From the NCBI RefSeq assembly GCF_003688895.1, contig NZ_REFV01000003.1, forward strand, positions 62,001 to 126,000: a DNA stretch of 64,000 nt, read 5' to 3'. How positions within the stretch are numbered: the stretch's first letter is position 1; every line of letters begins with the position of its first letter. Under the pieces are notes generated by a model. That model saw nothing but the letters and a program-made list of their open reading frames with translations. It ran no database searches and was not told the DNA's origin. This DNA is from Dokdonia sinensis. Its GTDB lineage: Bacteria; Bacteroidota; Bacteroidia; Flavobacteriales; Flavobacteriaceae. Below are positions 39,752-47,522 of this stretch, one piece after another. The position numbers and the translations under genes are program-made.

Positions 39752-40192
39752 ATGAAAAGTTTATTTGACGAAAGTGCTTACCACGAAATCAAAACACGCC
39801 TCCAAAAACTCACGCCAGACCACACTCCCGAGTGGGGAAAAATGAACGTCGGGCAAATGGTCACCCATTGTCAATTTCCGTTCAAAGTTGCGTTGAGCAC
39901 AAAACCGCGCAAACGTACTTGGAATCCTATCCCATTAATGTTTAAAAAATCTCTGTACAGTGATAAACCCTGGAGAAAAGGATTACCTACGGTCAAAGCC
40001 GCAAAAATTACAGATCAACGCGACCTCTCCCTAGAAAGGGAAAAACTTGTGAGTATGATAGATGCATTTTATGAGAAACGGGAGCAGAAGGAATGGCTAC
40101 CACACCCTATGTTCGGTAGTTTTACTCCAGAGCAATGGGGGAAATTAGAGTACAAACATCTGGATCATCATCTCACTCAGTTTGGGGTTTAA
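39752..40192 (+). CDS. DUF1569 protein (DinB-like four-helix fold)
   Basis: A 146-aa protein with MNVGQMVTHCQFPFKVAL (helix with a His) and SFTPEQWGKLEYKHLDHHLTQFGV at the end. These His positions match the metal-binding triad of the DinB/YfiT superfamily as seen in DUF1569 members. Function unknown; thiol-dependent transferases are found in the superfamily. It stands alone between radC (divergent, 89 bases) and a convergent DUF2461 gene. Confidence 0.82.
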   Translation: MKSLFDESAYHEIKTRLQKLTPDHTPEWGKMNVGQMVTHCQFPFKVALSTKPRKRTWNPIPLMFKKSLYSDKPWRKGLPTVKAAKITDQRDLSLEREKLVSMIDAFYEKREQKEWLPHPMFGSFTPEQWGKLEYKHLDHHLTQFGV

Positions 40193-40229
40193 TTAAATGT
40201 AATGACTTCAGTACATTGTCGGGGTGGTT

Positions 40230-40274
40230 GTTTTCTAGTTTTTGTAAATTTTTTCTTTACAAAAACTAGAAAAC
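40230..40274. repeat. 19-bp perfect stem hairpin between convergent genes
   Basis: GTTTTCTAGTTTTTGTAAA (40230-40248) and its exact reverse complement (40256-40274) around TTTTTTC. It may terminate both genes, although no T-run follows outside the stem. Confidence 0.8.
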
Positions 40275-40346
40275 TTAAAGTTAATATTCATTCCTTAGTA
40301 AACATCTCGATCATCACTTATCAAGGTTCGGGATTTGACGTATTTT

Positions 40347-41000
40347 TCAAACCGTTACTGCTTCCCGAAGATACCTTCTAAATGGCAACATCTCCTTGTA
40401 TACTTCAACAATATAATCCTCAAAATCTGTTGCGAGTACACGCTTTCGCGAAAGCGTAACCTCAACGGCAAATGTTTTATGACGCAATAGATTGATATGA
40501 GGATGGTCTTGAGAATATCCCTTAGGGGCAGTCTTGAGTTTTTCATCTTGATAAAGACCTCCAAAGGTTTTTTGAAAACTTGGCTTGTCTATAATCGCTT
40601 GTAATTCCTCTCCATTGTAATCTATAGCGCTCCGTATACTTTCAAGTATTTCCTTTTTGGGACGCCAGTAACCTCCAGCGAGCAAGTTTTGCTTGAGGCC
40701 TATCTCAATGTAAAAATCACCTTGCTTCGTTTTTTGGTCCAATCCCGCCCCAAAGTGATCCTTATAAATAGGTTTATTAGGATGGAACATTAAATTGTTG
40801 TTTATCCTGTTGATGGCCTTCTTTCCAGGAGTATCAAAGTACTCTTTATCTATTTTAGCAAATTTCTGGTTGAGCCTATCTAGCCAGTCTATATGTGCAT
40901 CACGAATGTCGTGATATTCCCTGCGATGGGCATCCATCCACTCTTTTGAATTATTGTTTTGGAGCTGTTCTAAAAATTGATAAAGCGATTGAAAGTGCAT
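40347..41000 (-). CDS. DUF2461 (TIGR02453) family protein
   Basis: A 217-aa protein beginning FLEQLQNNNSKEWMDAHRREYHDIRD with the family block INRINNNLMFHPNKPIYKDHFGAGLDQ and GDFYIEIGLKQNLLAGGYW. The family is common in Bacteroidota and of unknown function. One palindrome copy is read as VTLSRKRVL at about residues 180-188. Confidence 0.88.
   Translation of the reverse strand: MHFQSLYQFLEQLQNNNSKEWMDAHRREYHDIRDAHIDWLDRLNQKFAKIDKEYFDTPGKKAINRINNNLMFHPNKPIYKDHFGAGLDQKTKQGDFYIEIGLKQNLLAGGYWRPKKEILESIRSAIDYNGEELQAIIDKPSFQKTFGGLYQDEKLKTAPKGYSQDHPHINLLRHKTFAVEVTLSRKRVLATDFEDYIVEVYKEMLPFRRYLREAVTV
40440..40457. repeat. Dispersed palindrome copy 10 (inside DUF2461 gene)
   Basis: 18-bp perfect palindrome ACGCTTTCGCGAAAGCGT, read as TLSRKRV. 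Confidence 0.9.
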
Positions 41001-41113
41001 TTTTTCTTTTAAAATTAACAGTATTTAGGCAGAAATGAGTGCAAGGTTAAAATGTTAACGTATTATTTAGAAAGAATTGGTAAATCATTATCAAAAGCAT
41101 TCAGTTTAACATT

Positions 41114-41121
41114 TACATTTG
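41114..41121 (+). promoter_or_regulatory. Candidate -7 box before the small lipoprotein cluster
   Basis: TACATTTG fits TANNTTTG exactly, 25 bases before the first lipoprotein ATG. No TTTG at the standard -33 distance. Confidence 0.4.
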
Positions 41122-41145
41122 TCCTACTAATCAATAACTCGAATT

Positions 41146-41370
41146 ATGAAAATGCAAAAAATAGCTGTCGCCGCTTTACTACTTGTAGGGCTATCATTTA
41201 CGAGTTGTCGCGAGAAGACAACAGAAACTAAAACTATCGTAAAAGAAGTTGAAGTGGAAAGAACAGAAGAAAAGGAAGGTATTCTAGAGCGCACTGCAAA
41301 GGAAATCGACAAAGAAGTGAATGAGGAAATCAATGAAGAAATTGATAAAATCGGCAACGACGACAACTAA
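41146..41370 (+). CDS. Small acidic 'SCRE' lipoprotein 1
   Basis: A 74-aa lipoprotein precursor: signal sequence MKMQKIAVAALLLVGLSFTS, lipid Cys21, then REK. The mature part is almost entirely Lys/Glu/Thr with heptad-like IDKEVNEEINEEIDKIG and ends in NDDN. It would be anchored in a membrane as a short charged helix. It is the first of three genes spaced by 27 and 10 bases, plus a fourth at 42906. No known family is recognised. Confidence 0.8.
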   Translation: MKMQKIAVAALLLVGLSFTSCREKTTETKTIVKEVEVERTEEKEGILERTAKEIDKEVNEEINEEIDKIGNDDN

Positions 41371-41397
41371 TAGCAACTAACCATTATTTACATTATT

Positions 41398-41607
41398 ATG
41401 AAAAGAATATTTGCAACATTAGCAATTATTACTTTACTAGGTTCATCGTTTACAATGACATCTTGTAGAGAAAATAAAACCACAACTATCGAGGTAGATA
41501 GTAGTGATGATATCGAAGACGCAATAGACGACGCAGGAGATGCGATTGAAGAAGGCGTAGACGAAATAGAGGAAAACACAGGTACCGGTGGTACTGACGA
41601 TAACTAA
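41398..41607 (+). CDS. Small acidic 'SCRE' lipoprotein 2
   Basis: A 69-aa lipoprotein with lipid Cys23 in MTSCREN and an acidic body (DSSDDIEDAIDDAGDAIEEG) ending GGTDDN. The repeated DAIDDAGDAIEE pattern recurs as DAGDALEEAGEEI in copy 4, so the two are likely paralogues. Its stop is 10 bases before copy 3. Confidence 0.8.
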   Translation: MKRIFATLAIITLLGSSFTMTSCRENKTTTIEVDSSDDIEDAIDDAGDAIEEGVDEIEENTGTGGTDDN

Positions 41608-41617
41608 ACAAAAGATT

Positions 41618-41863
41618 ATGAAATTATATAAATATGCAGCGCTTTTACTCGCTGCCGGAACAATAACCCTCACATCTTGTAGAGAAGAGAAATCTGAAAA
41701 AGAGAAACTTATAGAAGAGATGAAAGAAGAGGGAGCTACCATCAAAGAAAAGAGCGACGATGACTCTTATAAAATCAAGATGGAGACCGAGGACGGTAAG
41801 GAAGTAAAAATCAAGGAAGAGGACGGTGAGACTAAGATTAAAGTTGACGACGACTCTAAATAG
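41618..41863 (+). CDS. Small charged 'SCRE' lipoprotein 3
   Basis: An 81-aa lipoprotein. The start is the ATG at 41618 (MKLYKYAALLLAAGTITLTS, then Cys21-REE); an upstream extension overlaps gene 2 and has no signal-peptide form. The mature part alternates Lys with Glu/Asp and then forms short strands (YKIKMETEDGKEVKIKEEDGETKIKVDDDSK), unlike the helical pattern of copies 1, 2 and 4. A strong terminator follows. Confidence 0.78.
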   Translation: MKLYKYAALLLAAGTITLTSCREEKSEKEKLIEEMKEEGATIKEKSDDDSYKIKMETEDGKEVKIKEEDGETKIKVDDDSK

Positions 41864-41881
41864 ATTTTAAATTCCCTAAGC

Positions 41882-41917
41882 AAATGGGCTATAATTCGAT
41901 TGAATTATAGCCCATTT
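41882..41917. terminator. Bidirectional terminator, 16-bp stem
   Basis: AAATGGGCTATAATTC with GAATTATAGCCCATTT around GATT, between the lipoprotein trio and the convergent S24 regulator gene; followed by TTTC.. on the plus strand. Confidence 0.88.
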
Positions 41918-41938
41918 CTTTTAAGGGTTGTCCAGCAG

Positions 41939-42715
41939 TTACGCCTTAGCGTGTTTACCGCCCAACTGTAACTTCAATTCCTCCATAGATTGTTGTAATT
42001 CCTTGAGTAGGTTACTCTCAGAGTTCTCTTCCAGATTAAAAGTGAGCTTGCTGCTCACTTGCCAGATTTCTTGAATATCACTTACCGAAACTTCATAAGG
42101 AACATATTCTTTATTGAGTGATACTAGTAGCACCTTAGAAGCATCAGGTAATTTTTGTAATTTTTTTACGACCACGGCATCCTGCATTACAATTACATAC
42201 ACTTTATTGTCTGCCGCATAATCTAAGCTCTCGACGCCTTTTGCCAGCACCCAGTCTTCAGGTCTAAAGTTAGGAACCATACTATCTCCTTCTATTTGAA
42301 AACCGCGATAGGTTGCATTTCTATATTGTGGGAGCGGAAGGTCAAAGGCAGGAAGATTTTGATACCATTCTACATCTTGAATATTGTTGGGGTAGCCGGC
42401 AGCCGCCTTCTGGTTAACCATAACCATATTCTCGTTGTCCTCTTTATCTACAATCACAACTTTAGGACTTACATCACCTTTATCCGTATTGAGATGCTTC
42501 TGATTGCTATATCCATAAATCCATAACGGATTCACGTTAAAAAGTCGCAACATCTCTGTAACAACACGTCCAGAAAGTTTTGTCCTCCCGCGTTCTATGT
42601 CTGCCGTGGAGTTTTTAATGCCCAGTTGCTCGGCAAATTCCGACTGTGTAAAATCGTGGTCTTCCCGTATTTCTTTAAATCGGCGAATTTCTGAAGCTAA
42701 ATCGTTTGTTCCCAT
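41939..42715 (-). CDS. HTH / S24-type self-cleaving transcriptional repressor
   Basis: The 258-aa protein has an XRE-type helix-turn-helix (FTQSEFAEQLGIKNSTADIERGRTKLS, about residues 22-48) and a C-terminal LexA/CI-like peptidase S24 domain. Ser145 lies in IEGDSMVP and the Lys general base in VVVKKL (184-185). An Ala106-Gly107 bond in QKAAAGYPN is a plausible self-cleavage site. A charged helix forms the last 30 residues. In phage and stress regulators such domains are cut upon RecA activation. No phage genes lie around it, and it sits between the SCRE lipoprotein genes, so these could be its targets. Confidence 0.85.
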   Translation of the reverse strand: MGTNDLASEIRRFKEIREDHDFTQSEFAEQLGIKNSTADIERGRTKLSGRVVTEMLRLFNVNPLWIYGYSNQKHLNTDKGDVSPKVVIVDKEDNENMVMVNQKAAAGYPNNIQDVEWYQNLPAFDLPLPQYRNATYRGFQIEGDSMVPNFRPEDWVLAKGVESLDYAADNKVYVIVMQDAVVVKKLQKLPDASKVLLVSLNKEYVPYEVSVSDIQEIWQVSSKLTFNLEENSESNLLKELQQSMEELKLQLGGKHAKA

Positions 42716-42905
42716 ACGGTAAATCTAATAAAATTTGGAATAATTCCTAGTTAAATTTTAGTTCGCTTTTTATAAATACGTCTTCAGCGTATCGCGAAAT
42801 TTTTTTCTGGAGCAAAAAAATCATATCCCCATTAAGAAACTTACAACATTTCACTACTCCATAAATCGCTATTTTTACATCGAATTCAACCCTAAATTAT
42901 AAGAC

Positions 42906-43160
42906 ATGAAAACCCTGTATATAGTAATTCTAGCCCTCGCAACTACAGCTATTTCTTGTAGAGAGGTAAAAGAAAAAACCAGCGATGCCACTAAGGCCAC
43001 AAAAGAAGTTATAAAAGACGCCGGGGATGCACTAGAGGAAGCAGGCGAAGAAATTAAAGAAGTCGCCCAAGATATTCAGAAAGAAACTAAAGAAATGACC
43101 GAAAAAGGTGGTGAGTCTATGAAAGAAGCTACCGAAAAATCACAGACGGACGATAACTAA
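42906..43160 (+). CDS. Small charged 'SCRE' lipoprotein 4
   Basis: An 84-aa lipoprotein with lipid Cys18 (ALATTAISC-REV). The mature part is a long Lys/Glu/Ala helix (TSDATKATKEVIKDAGDALEEAGEEIKEVAQDIQKETKEM), reminiscent of YtxH/apolipoprotein-like helices, ending TDDN as in copies 1 and 2. It is divergent from the S24 repressor gene with a 190-base shared upstream region and has its own terminator. Confidence 0.78.
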   Translation: MKTLYIVILALATTAISCREVKEKTSDATKATKEVIKDAGDALEEAGEEIKEVAQDIQKETKEMTEKGGESMKEATEKSQTDDN

Positions 43161-43170
43161 ATGTAGTCCA

Positions 43171-43208
43171 AAAAAATCCCCTTCGCTCAAAACCGAAGGG
43201 GATTTTTT
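43171..43208. terminator. Bidirectional terminator, 15-bp stem
   Basis: AAAAAATCCCCTTCG with CGAAGGGGATTTTTT around eight bases, between lipoprotein 4 and the convergent fabD. Confidence 0.92.
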
Positions 43209-43227
43209 CTGGGTTAATCTTTTAGTA

Positions 43228-44115
43228 CTACGCCTCCCAATCTGCGCTTGAAGCTGTAACCTCACGATTAATTTTACGCATCAGTCCCTGTAAGACTTTT
43301 CCAGGACCTACCTCAACAAAATTTAAGGCACCATCTGCAATCATCTGTTGCATACTTTGTGTCCATTTTACGGGCGCTGTAAGTTGATCAATAAGATTTT
43401 TCTGAATATCACTTTCATCCATAACAGCGGTTGTGCTCACGTTTTGATAAATGGGACAACTAGGTTTTGAGAATGTTGTTGCCTCGATAGCCGCAGCAAG
43501 TTCCTCACGAGCAGGCTCCATAAGTGGTGAGTGAAAAGCTCCTCCCACGGGAAGTACTAAAGCTCTTTTTGCTCCTCGCTCTTTCATCGTTTCACAAGCC
43601 CTTTCTATTGCAGCTACCTCTCCAGAAATCACAAGTTGTCCCGGGCAGTTATAGTTTGCCGCCACAACAATCCCTTCAGTTTGTGCACAAACTTCCTCAA
43701 CAATATTGTCATCTAAGCCCAGAACTGCTGCCATTGTAGATTGTTGTGCCTCGCAGGCCTTTTGCATTGCAAGGGCTCTCTGAGAGACAAGTTTGAGTCC
43801 ATCTTCAAAGTTTAGAGCTCCGTTTGCTACAAGAGCAGAAAACTCTCCCAGAGAATGCCCTGCAACCATATCTGGCTTAAAACGGTCTCCCATTACCTTA
43901 CTCATAATAACCGAATGTAAGAAAATGGCAGGCTGTGTTACTTTAGTTTCCTTTAAGTCGTCGACGGTACCTTCAAACATGGTGTCGGTAATTTCAAAAC
44001 CTAAAATATCGTTTGCCTTAAGGAATAAATCTTGAGCTTCTGGGTATTTTTCAAAAAGGTCAAGGCCCATCCCTGAAAATTGAGCTCCTTGTCCCGGAAA
44101 TATATATGCGTTCAT
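43228..44115 (-). CDS. fabD: Malonyl-CoA:ACP transacylase
   Basis: FabD (295 aa) loads malonyl groups onto acyl carrier protein for fatty acid synthesis. Ser88 in GHSLGEF and His195 in GGAFHSPLM form the catalytic pair, and the N terminus MNAYIFPGQGAQFSGMG is classical. I place the start at ATG 44115. The frame extends 27 codons further to an alternative start inside the palindrome copy (LSRKR...), which would lie upstream of the promoter box. Neighbours are not fatty-acid genes. Confidence 0.96.
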   Translation of the reverse strand: MNAYIFPGQGAQFSGMGLDLFEKYPEAQDLFLKANDILGFEITDTMFEGTVDDLKETKVTQPAIFLHSVIMSKVMGDRFKPDMVAGHSLGEFSALVANGALNFEDGLKLVSQRALAMQKACEAQQSTMAAVLGLDDNIVEEVCAQTEGIVVAANYNCPGQLVISGEVAAIERACETMKERGAKRALVLPVGGAFHSPLMEPAREELAAAIEATTFSKPSCPIYQNVSTTAVMDESDIQKNLIDQLTAPVKWTQSMQQMIADGALNFVEVGPGKVLQGLMRKINREVTASSADWEA

Positions 44116-44136
44116 AAATTTTTCAGTTAGTTTATA

Positions 44137-44144
44137 CAAAAATA
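44137..44144 (-). promoter_or_regulatory. Candidate fabD promoter -7 box
   Basis: TATTTTTG on the minus strand, 21 bases before the fabD ATG, with TTTC (three of four to TTTG) 19 bases further upstream. Confidence 0.5.
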
Positions 44145-44180
44145 CAAAGAAGGGTTGAGTCTTGAAATGGGCTAGGTTAC

Positions 44181-44194
44181 GCTTTCGCGAAAGC
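44181..44194. repeat. Dispersed palindrome copy 11
   Basis: GCTTTCGCGAAAGC between fabD and the PNPOx-like gene, next to the terminator of the latter. Confidence 0.85.
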
Positions 44195-44202
44195 AAAAAA
44201 AA

Positions 44203-44222
44203 CCTCTACAAACAAGTAGAGG
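44203..44222 (-). terminator. Terminator of the PNPOx-like gene
   Basis: CCTCTAC / GTAGAGG with a 6-base loop, followed on the minus strand by eight T. Confidence 0.82.
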
Positions 44223-44251
44223 CTCTTCCATTATTTATTACTCATTGTTTT

Positions 44252-44752
44252 TTACGGCTTCAATGTTCCTGAGACACCTATATCCGTTTTCTCGCCAGCT
44301 ACCGTTCCATATAACATTTTAAATAGGGAAACAAATTTATTATGCTTCGTATCCCAGTACCTTGCTTCGGTTGGTTTAAATGAGATAGCGGTCAAGTTTG
44401 GATCATCCACTCCATCAAACCAGTTATCATCTGACTTCCCATAAAGATCTTCTAATATCTTCTTATCGCGAGTAATCACAGCTTTTCCAAAAACGCTTAG
44501 AAATTCCATATCACTAGGTTTCGAATACAAAAGCTGTACATCGCTATCTTTCTGGATATCCTTATTGTGGTCGCTGTCTGCACCGCTTAAGAACCAAATG
44601 TTTCCAGCTTCATCCACTTTCTTTGTGGACATAGGAATTGCTCCCAGAGGCTTCTGACCTAGGTTTGTCGTCATCATTGCAAAGTCGATGTCCTCTACGA
44701 GTTCTTTAATTTTTGCTTTGGCTTCTTTACTGTATAAGTTTTCTGTGCTCAT
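44252..44752 (-). CDS. Pyridoxamine 5'-phosphate oxidase-like (general stress) protein
   Basis: A 166-aa split-barrel flavin-binding protein of the PNPOx-like 'general stress protein 26' group: FAMMTTNLGQKPLGAIPMSTKKVDEAGNIWFLSGADSDHNKDI and EFLSVFGKAVITRDKKILEDLY, ending with the ARYWDTKHNKFVSLFKM segment. These bind FMN, FAD or F420-like cofactors; the substrate is unknown. It has its own terminator. Confidence 0.85.
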   Translation of the reverse strand: MSTENLYSKEAKAKIKELVEDIDFAMMTTNLGQKPLGAIPMSTKKVDEAGNIWFLSGADSDHNKDIQKDSDVQLLYSKPSDMEFLSVFGKAVITRDKKILEDLYGKSDDNWFDGVDDPNLTAISFKPTEARYWDTKHNKFVSLFKMLYGTVAGEKTDIGVSGTLKP

Positions 44753-44854
44753 AATCTTTTTTCTTTAAAGATAGTACGCACAGTAACCTTTATCCGTGAA
44801 AGGTTTGCTAAAAGTATTTCTTTAAGTATTAATGTTTGTTAAGATGAAAAAATA

Positions 44855-45337
44855 TTACCTCTTACGATACGTCTCATATGTAAACGCATAATTATGACGA
44901 TCATCCTTGTCGTGGGTTTCGCTGCCTACTAGCTCCCATGTATCATCTGGGATTTCAGGAAAAAACGCATCTGCCTCGAAGGTACCGTGCACTCTTGTAA
45001 GCTCAATATGACTGGCATAGTCCAACCCCATCTTGTAGATTTCTCCACCACCTATAATAAAGGTGTTTTCATCATCCTTTGCATAAGCCAGCGCATCTTC
45101 CATGGAATGTACAACAATGGCGCCCTCAGCTTTGAAATCTCTATTTCTGGTGATGATAAGATGCGTTCTGTTGGGTAAAGGCCTGGGGAAAGATTCCCAG
45201 GTCTTACGTCCCATAATAATATGATGACCAGTCGTTAGCTTCTTAAAACGTTTAAAATCATCCGGCAAGTGCCATACGAGATCTCCATCTTTTCCCAGCG
45301 CGTTATTTTCACCAGCGGCTGCAATCATTGTAATCAT
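44855..45337 (-). CDS. folA: Dihydrofolate reductase
   Basis: DHFR (160 aa) reduces dihydrofolate with NADPH, keeping the folate pool for thymidylate and purine synthesis. MIAAAGENNALGKDGDLVWHLPDDFKRFK contains the Met20-type loop and the catalytic Asp in LPDDF. HHIIMGRKTWESFPRPLPNRTHLIITRN and TFIIGGGEIYKMGL complete the cofactor site. Its ATG overlaps the stop of the 2TM gene by four bases. Confidence 0.96.
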   Translation of the reverse strand: MITMIAAAGENNALGKDGDLVWHLPDDFKRFKKLTTGHHIIMGRKTWESFPRPLPNRTHLIITRNRDFKAEGAIVVHSMEDALAYAKDDENTFIIGGGEIYKMGLDYASHIELTRVHGTFEADAFFPEIPDDTWELVGSETHDKDDRHNYAFTYETYRKR

Positions 45338-45780
45338 AGGGGAGAATTCTGGTCTGTAAATGGTTTTTCTGGATACGTTAGTAACGGACTTTTTTTTTCA
45401 GGTAATGGGTTCTGAGCATCTATCTGTTGCTGGATCTGAGCGATTTTTGCTTTTTGTTTTTGCACTAACTTATCCACTTGCTCCTTTTCCCACTTCTTGT
45501 TCATAAAGCTTCCTAAAAGGAAAACATTGATAAGGTGTACCAAGAAAAAGAAGATCCAAATCAAAATAGCCCACACAAACCAAGGTTTCTCAAAAGGTTT
45601 GAACTCCTCGCCTATTCCCAAAGCAAGATTAAGAACTATTAATAAAATTGCACCGGCGAGAAAAACAACAAAGTGCCGATACAGATTTTTCTTCTGTCGC
45701 ACTCGCGCCTGCGCATTCTCTATAAGTTCCCGCTGTTCGGGGTCAATTGCTGTTTCCTTTTTCTTTGTAAATAGTCCCAT
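45334..45780 (-). CDS. 2TM-domain membrane protein
   Basis: A 148-aa protein with two membrane helices (about residues 35-57 and 67-92, VWAILIWIFFFLVHLINVFLLG) between a charged N-terminal helix and a basic coiled-coil tail. This is the layout of the 2TM domain family frequent in Bacteroidota, often with histidine kinases; here it is stand-alone. Function unknown. It is translationally coupled to folA by an ATGA overlap. Confidence 0.8.
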   Translation of the reverse strand: MGLFTKKKETAIDPEQRELIENAQARVRQKKNLYRHFVVFLAGAILLIVLNLALGIGEEFKPFEKPWFVWAILIWIFFFLVHLINVFLLGSFMNKKWEKEQVDKLVQKQKAKIAQIQQQIDAQNPLPEKKSPLLTYPEKPFTDQNSPL

Positions 45781-45842
45781 AAGTCCGACCTTTATATTGT
45801 CTTATAAAAGTATTGCTTTATAATCCAATTCTCAATCACCTT

Positions 45843-46913
45843 ATGAAAAATTTTAAGAAAGTATTCCCGATTCTCCAGCAATACACCTACCTCAATACCG
45901 CCGCGTCTGGACTATTACCCACTCCCGTTATGGAGTGGCGACAGGAACACGACCTCGACTTTTTAGTGGGTGGCAGTATGCTCAAGGAGAAGCAGGGGAA
46001 AATACTTTCTGGAGTGCGCGAGAAAGTAGGAAAGCTTTTTGGTTGCCTGCCGGAGCGTGTGGCGCTGGTTCCTAATTTCTCCTATGGTTTTAACACTCTA
46101 GTTGAAGGGCTGGAAGGTTCAGAAAAGGTATTGTTGCTGGAGCAAGATTACCCTTCGGTGAACTGGCCGTTCACGTCACGGGGATTTGATGTGCGTTACG
46201 TTTCTATAACTGAGAAAGTGGAGGATGATATTGAGGCCGCTTTCGCGAAAGCGCAACCCCACATATTTGCATTTTCATTAGTGCAATGGCTCAACGGGAT
46301 AAAACTGGATCAAGAATTTCTAAAAAGTTTAAAAAGCAAATACCCCGACACCCTCTTCATTGCCGATGGAACTCAATATATGGGAACTGAGGTTTTTGAC
46401 TTTGACAACTCGGCAATAGATGCTCTGGGGGCGAGCACCTATAAATGGATGAATGCCGGCTACGGCAACGCCTTTTTCCTTTTTAAAAAACAAGTAGCCG
46501 AAAAAGTAGGCGCACAAACCACTGGGTTTAATGCCTTGCAAGGGAAATACAAGCCACAAGAGGGAAGTTTTTTAGGGCGCTTTGAACCAGGACATCAAGA
46601 CACATTAAACTACGGAAGTCTGGGTGAAGCAATTGATTTAATCAACCAAATAGAGCTGGAAACCATCCAATCAAAAATCGCAACACTCGCCACGAGTGCA
46701 AAAGAAGCCTTTGCCGAAAGAGGTTTAATAGACTCCGCAATCACAAATCGAAAAAACCACAGCAGTATTTTTAATATAAAAGGGGATGAAGCGCTCGTTC
46801 AAAAATTAAGGACAGAAGACATCATCGTTATTGCTCGAGGGGAAGGCGTGCGGGTAAGTTTTCATTACTTCAATACGGAAGATGATTTAAACAGATTACT
46901 GTCTTTTTTATAG
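45843..46913 (+). CDS. Class V aminotransferase-fold PLP enzyme
   Basis: A 356-aa PLP-dependent enzyme of the cysteine desulfurase-like group: TYLNTAASGLLP at the start, DGTQYMGTEVFDF with the PLP-binding Asp175, and Lys201 in GASTYKWMNAGYGNAF. No active-site Cys loop typical of desulfurases is seen, so an aminotransferase, lyase or epimerase is as likely. The ATG at 45843 was chosen; ten upstream codons have no family likeness. A palindrome copy is read as AAFAKAQ at about 132-138, between two structural elements. Confidence 0.85.
   Translation: MKNFKKVFPILQQYTYLNTAASGLLPTPVMEWRQEHDLDFLVGGSMLKEKQGKILSGVREKVGKLFGCLPERVALVPNFSYGFNTLVEGLEGSEKVLLLEQDYPSVNWPFTSRGFDVRYVSITEKVEDDIEAAFAKAQPHIFAFSLVQWLNGIKLDQEFLKSLKSKYPDTLFIADGTQYMGTEVFDFDNSAIDALGASTYKWMNAGYGNAFFLFKKQVAEKVGAQTTGFNALQGKYKPQEGSFLGRFEPGHQDTLNYGSLGEAIDLINQIELETIQSKIATLATSAKEAFAERGLIDSAITNRKNHSSIFNIKGDEALVQKLRTEDIIVIARGEGVRVSFHYFNTEDDLNRLLSFL
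46238..46253. repeat. Dispersed palindrome copy 12 (inside the class V aminotransferase gene)
   Basis: Perfect core, read as AFAKA on the plus strand, as in the Omp85 gene. Confidence 0.9.
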
Positions 46914-47143
46914 CGATTTTATGAAAACAACAGGTAATTTATTCTTATTCCGCTAAGGATTCTGCAATTTTATTACGACTTGTTGTCTAAATTTCGCAAG
47001 TGCAAACGTTTTCGTTTTACGCTATTATAAAAATTCCCCTTATCCTATTATCAAATTGTAAAAAATGAAGTTAATTCCCTAATTTATAAGTTTTTAACAC
47101 ATACTTCCTTTACATTTACCCCATTAAATCAAACTAGAATATT

Positions 47144-47437
47144 ATGCCTATTACTAAGAAATATTTAAAATCAAAACCAGTATGCAAAGTAACTTTTGCA
47201 GTACCAGCAGCAGAGGCAAACTCTGTTGCCGTAGCGGGAGATTTTAACGCGTGGGATACCACAGCAGCACTTAAAAAATTAAAGAACGGAACATTTAAAG
47301 GAACTTTTGATCTTCCAGCAGATAAAGCTGTTGAGTTTCGCTACGTAGTAGACGGACAATGGCAAAACGAAGCCGAAGCAGACCGTTTCCAGTGGAACGA
47401 ATATGCTGCTGCAGAGAACTCGGTACTTGAGCTGTAG
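47144..47437 (+). CDS. Isoamylase early-set / CBM48-like domain protein
   Basis: A 97-aa single-domain protein: VTFAVPAAEANSVAVAGDFNAWDTTAALKKLKNGTFKGTFDLPADKAVEFRYVVDGQWQNEAEADRFQWNEY matches the glycogen-binding Ig-like (E-set, AMPK beta / CBM48) fold, including GDFNAW and the EFRYVVDG strand. It lacks any catalytic domain and signal peptide. It may bind glycogen-like polymers or act as a cytoplasmic adaptor. It is monocistronic with a strong terminator. Confidence 0.88.
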   Translation: MPITKKYLKSKPVCKVTFAVPAAEANSVAVAGDFNAWDTTAALKKLKNGTFKGTFDLPADKAVEFRYVVDGQWQNEAEADRFQWNEYAAAENSVLEL

Positions 47438-47463
47438 ATACCCCAACTCAAGATAAATTATAG

Positions 47464-47494
47464 AGCGCCACTTTTCCTCAGGAGAAGTGGCGCT
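47464..47494 (+). terminator. Terminator of the early-set domain gene
   Basis: AGCGCCACTT with AAGTGGCGCT, extended by four inner pairs, followed by nine T; 26 bases after the stop. Confidence 0.93.
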
Positions 47495-47522
47495 TTTTTT
47501 TTGCTACGTCTCTAAACTTGAA

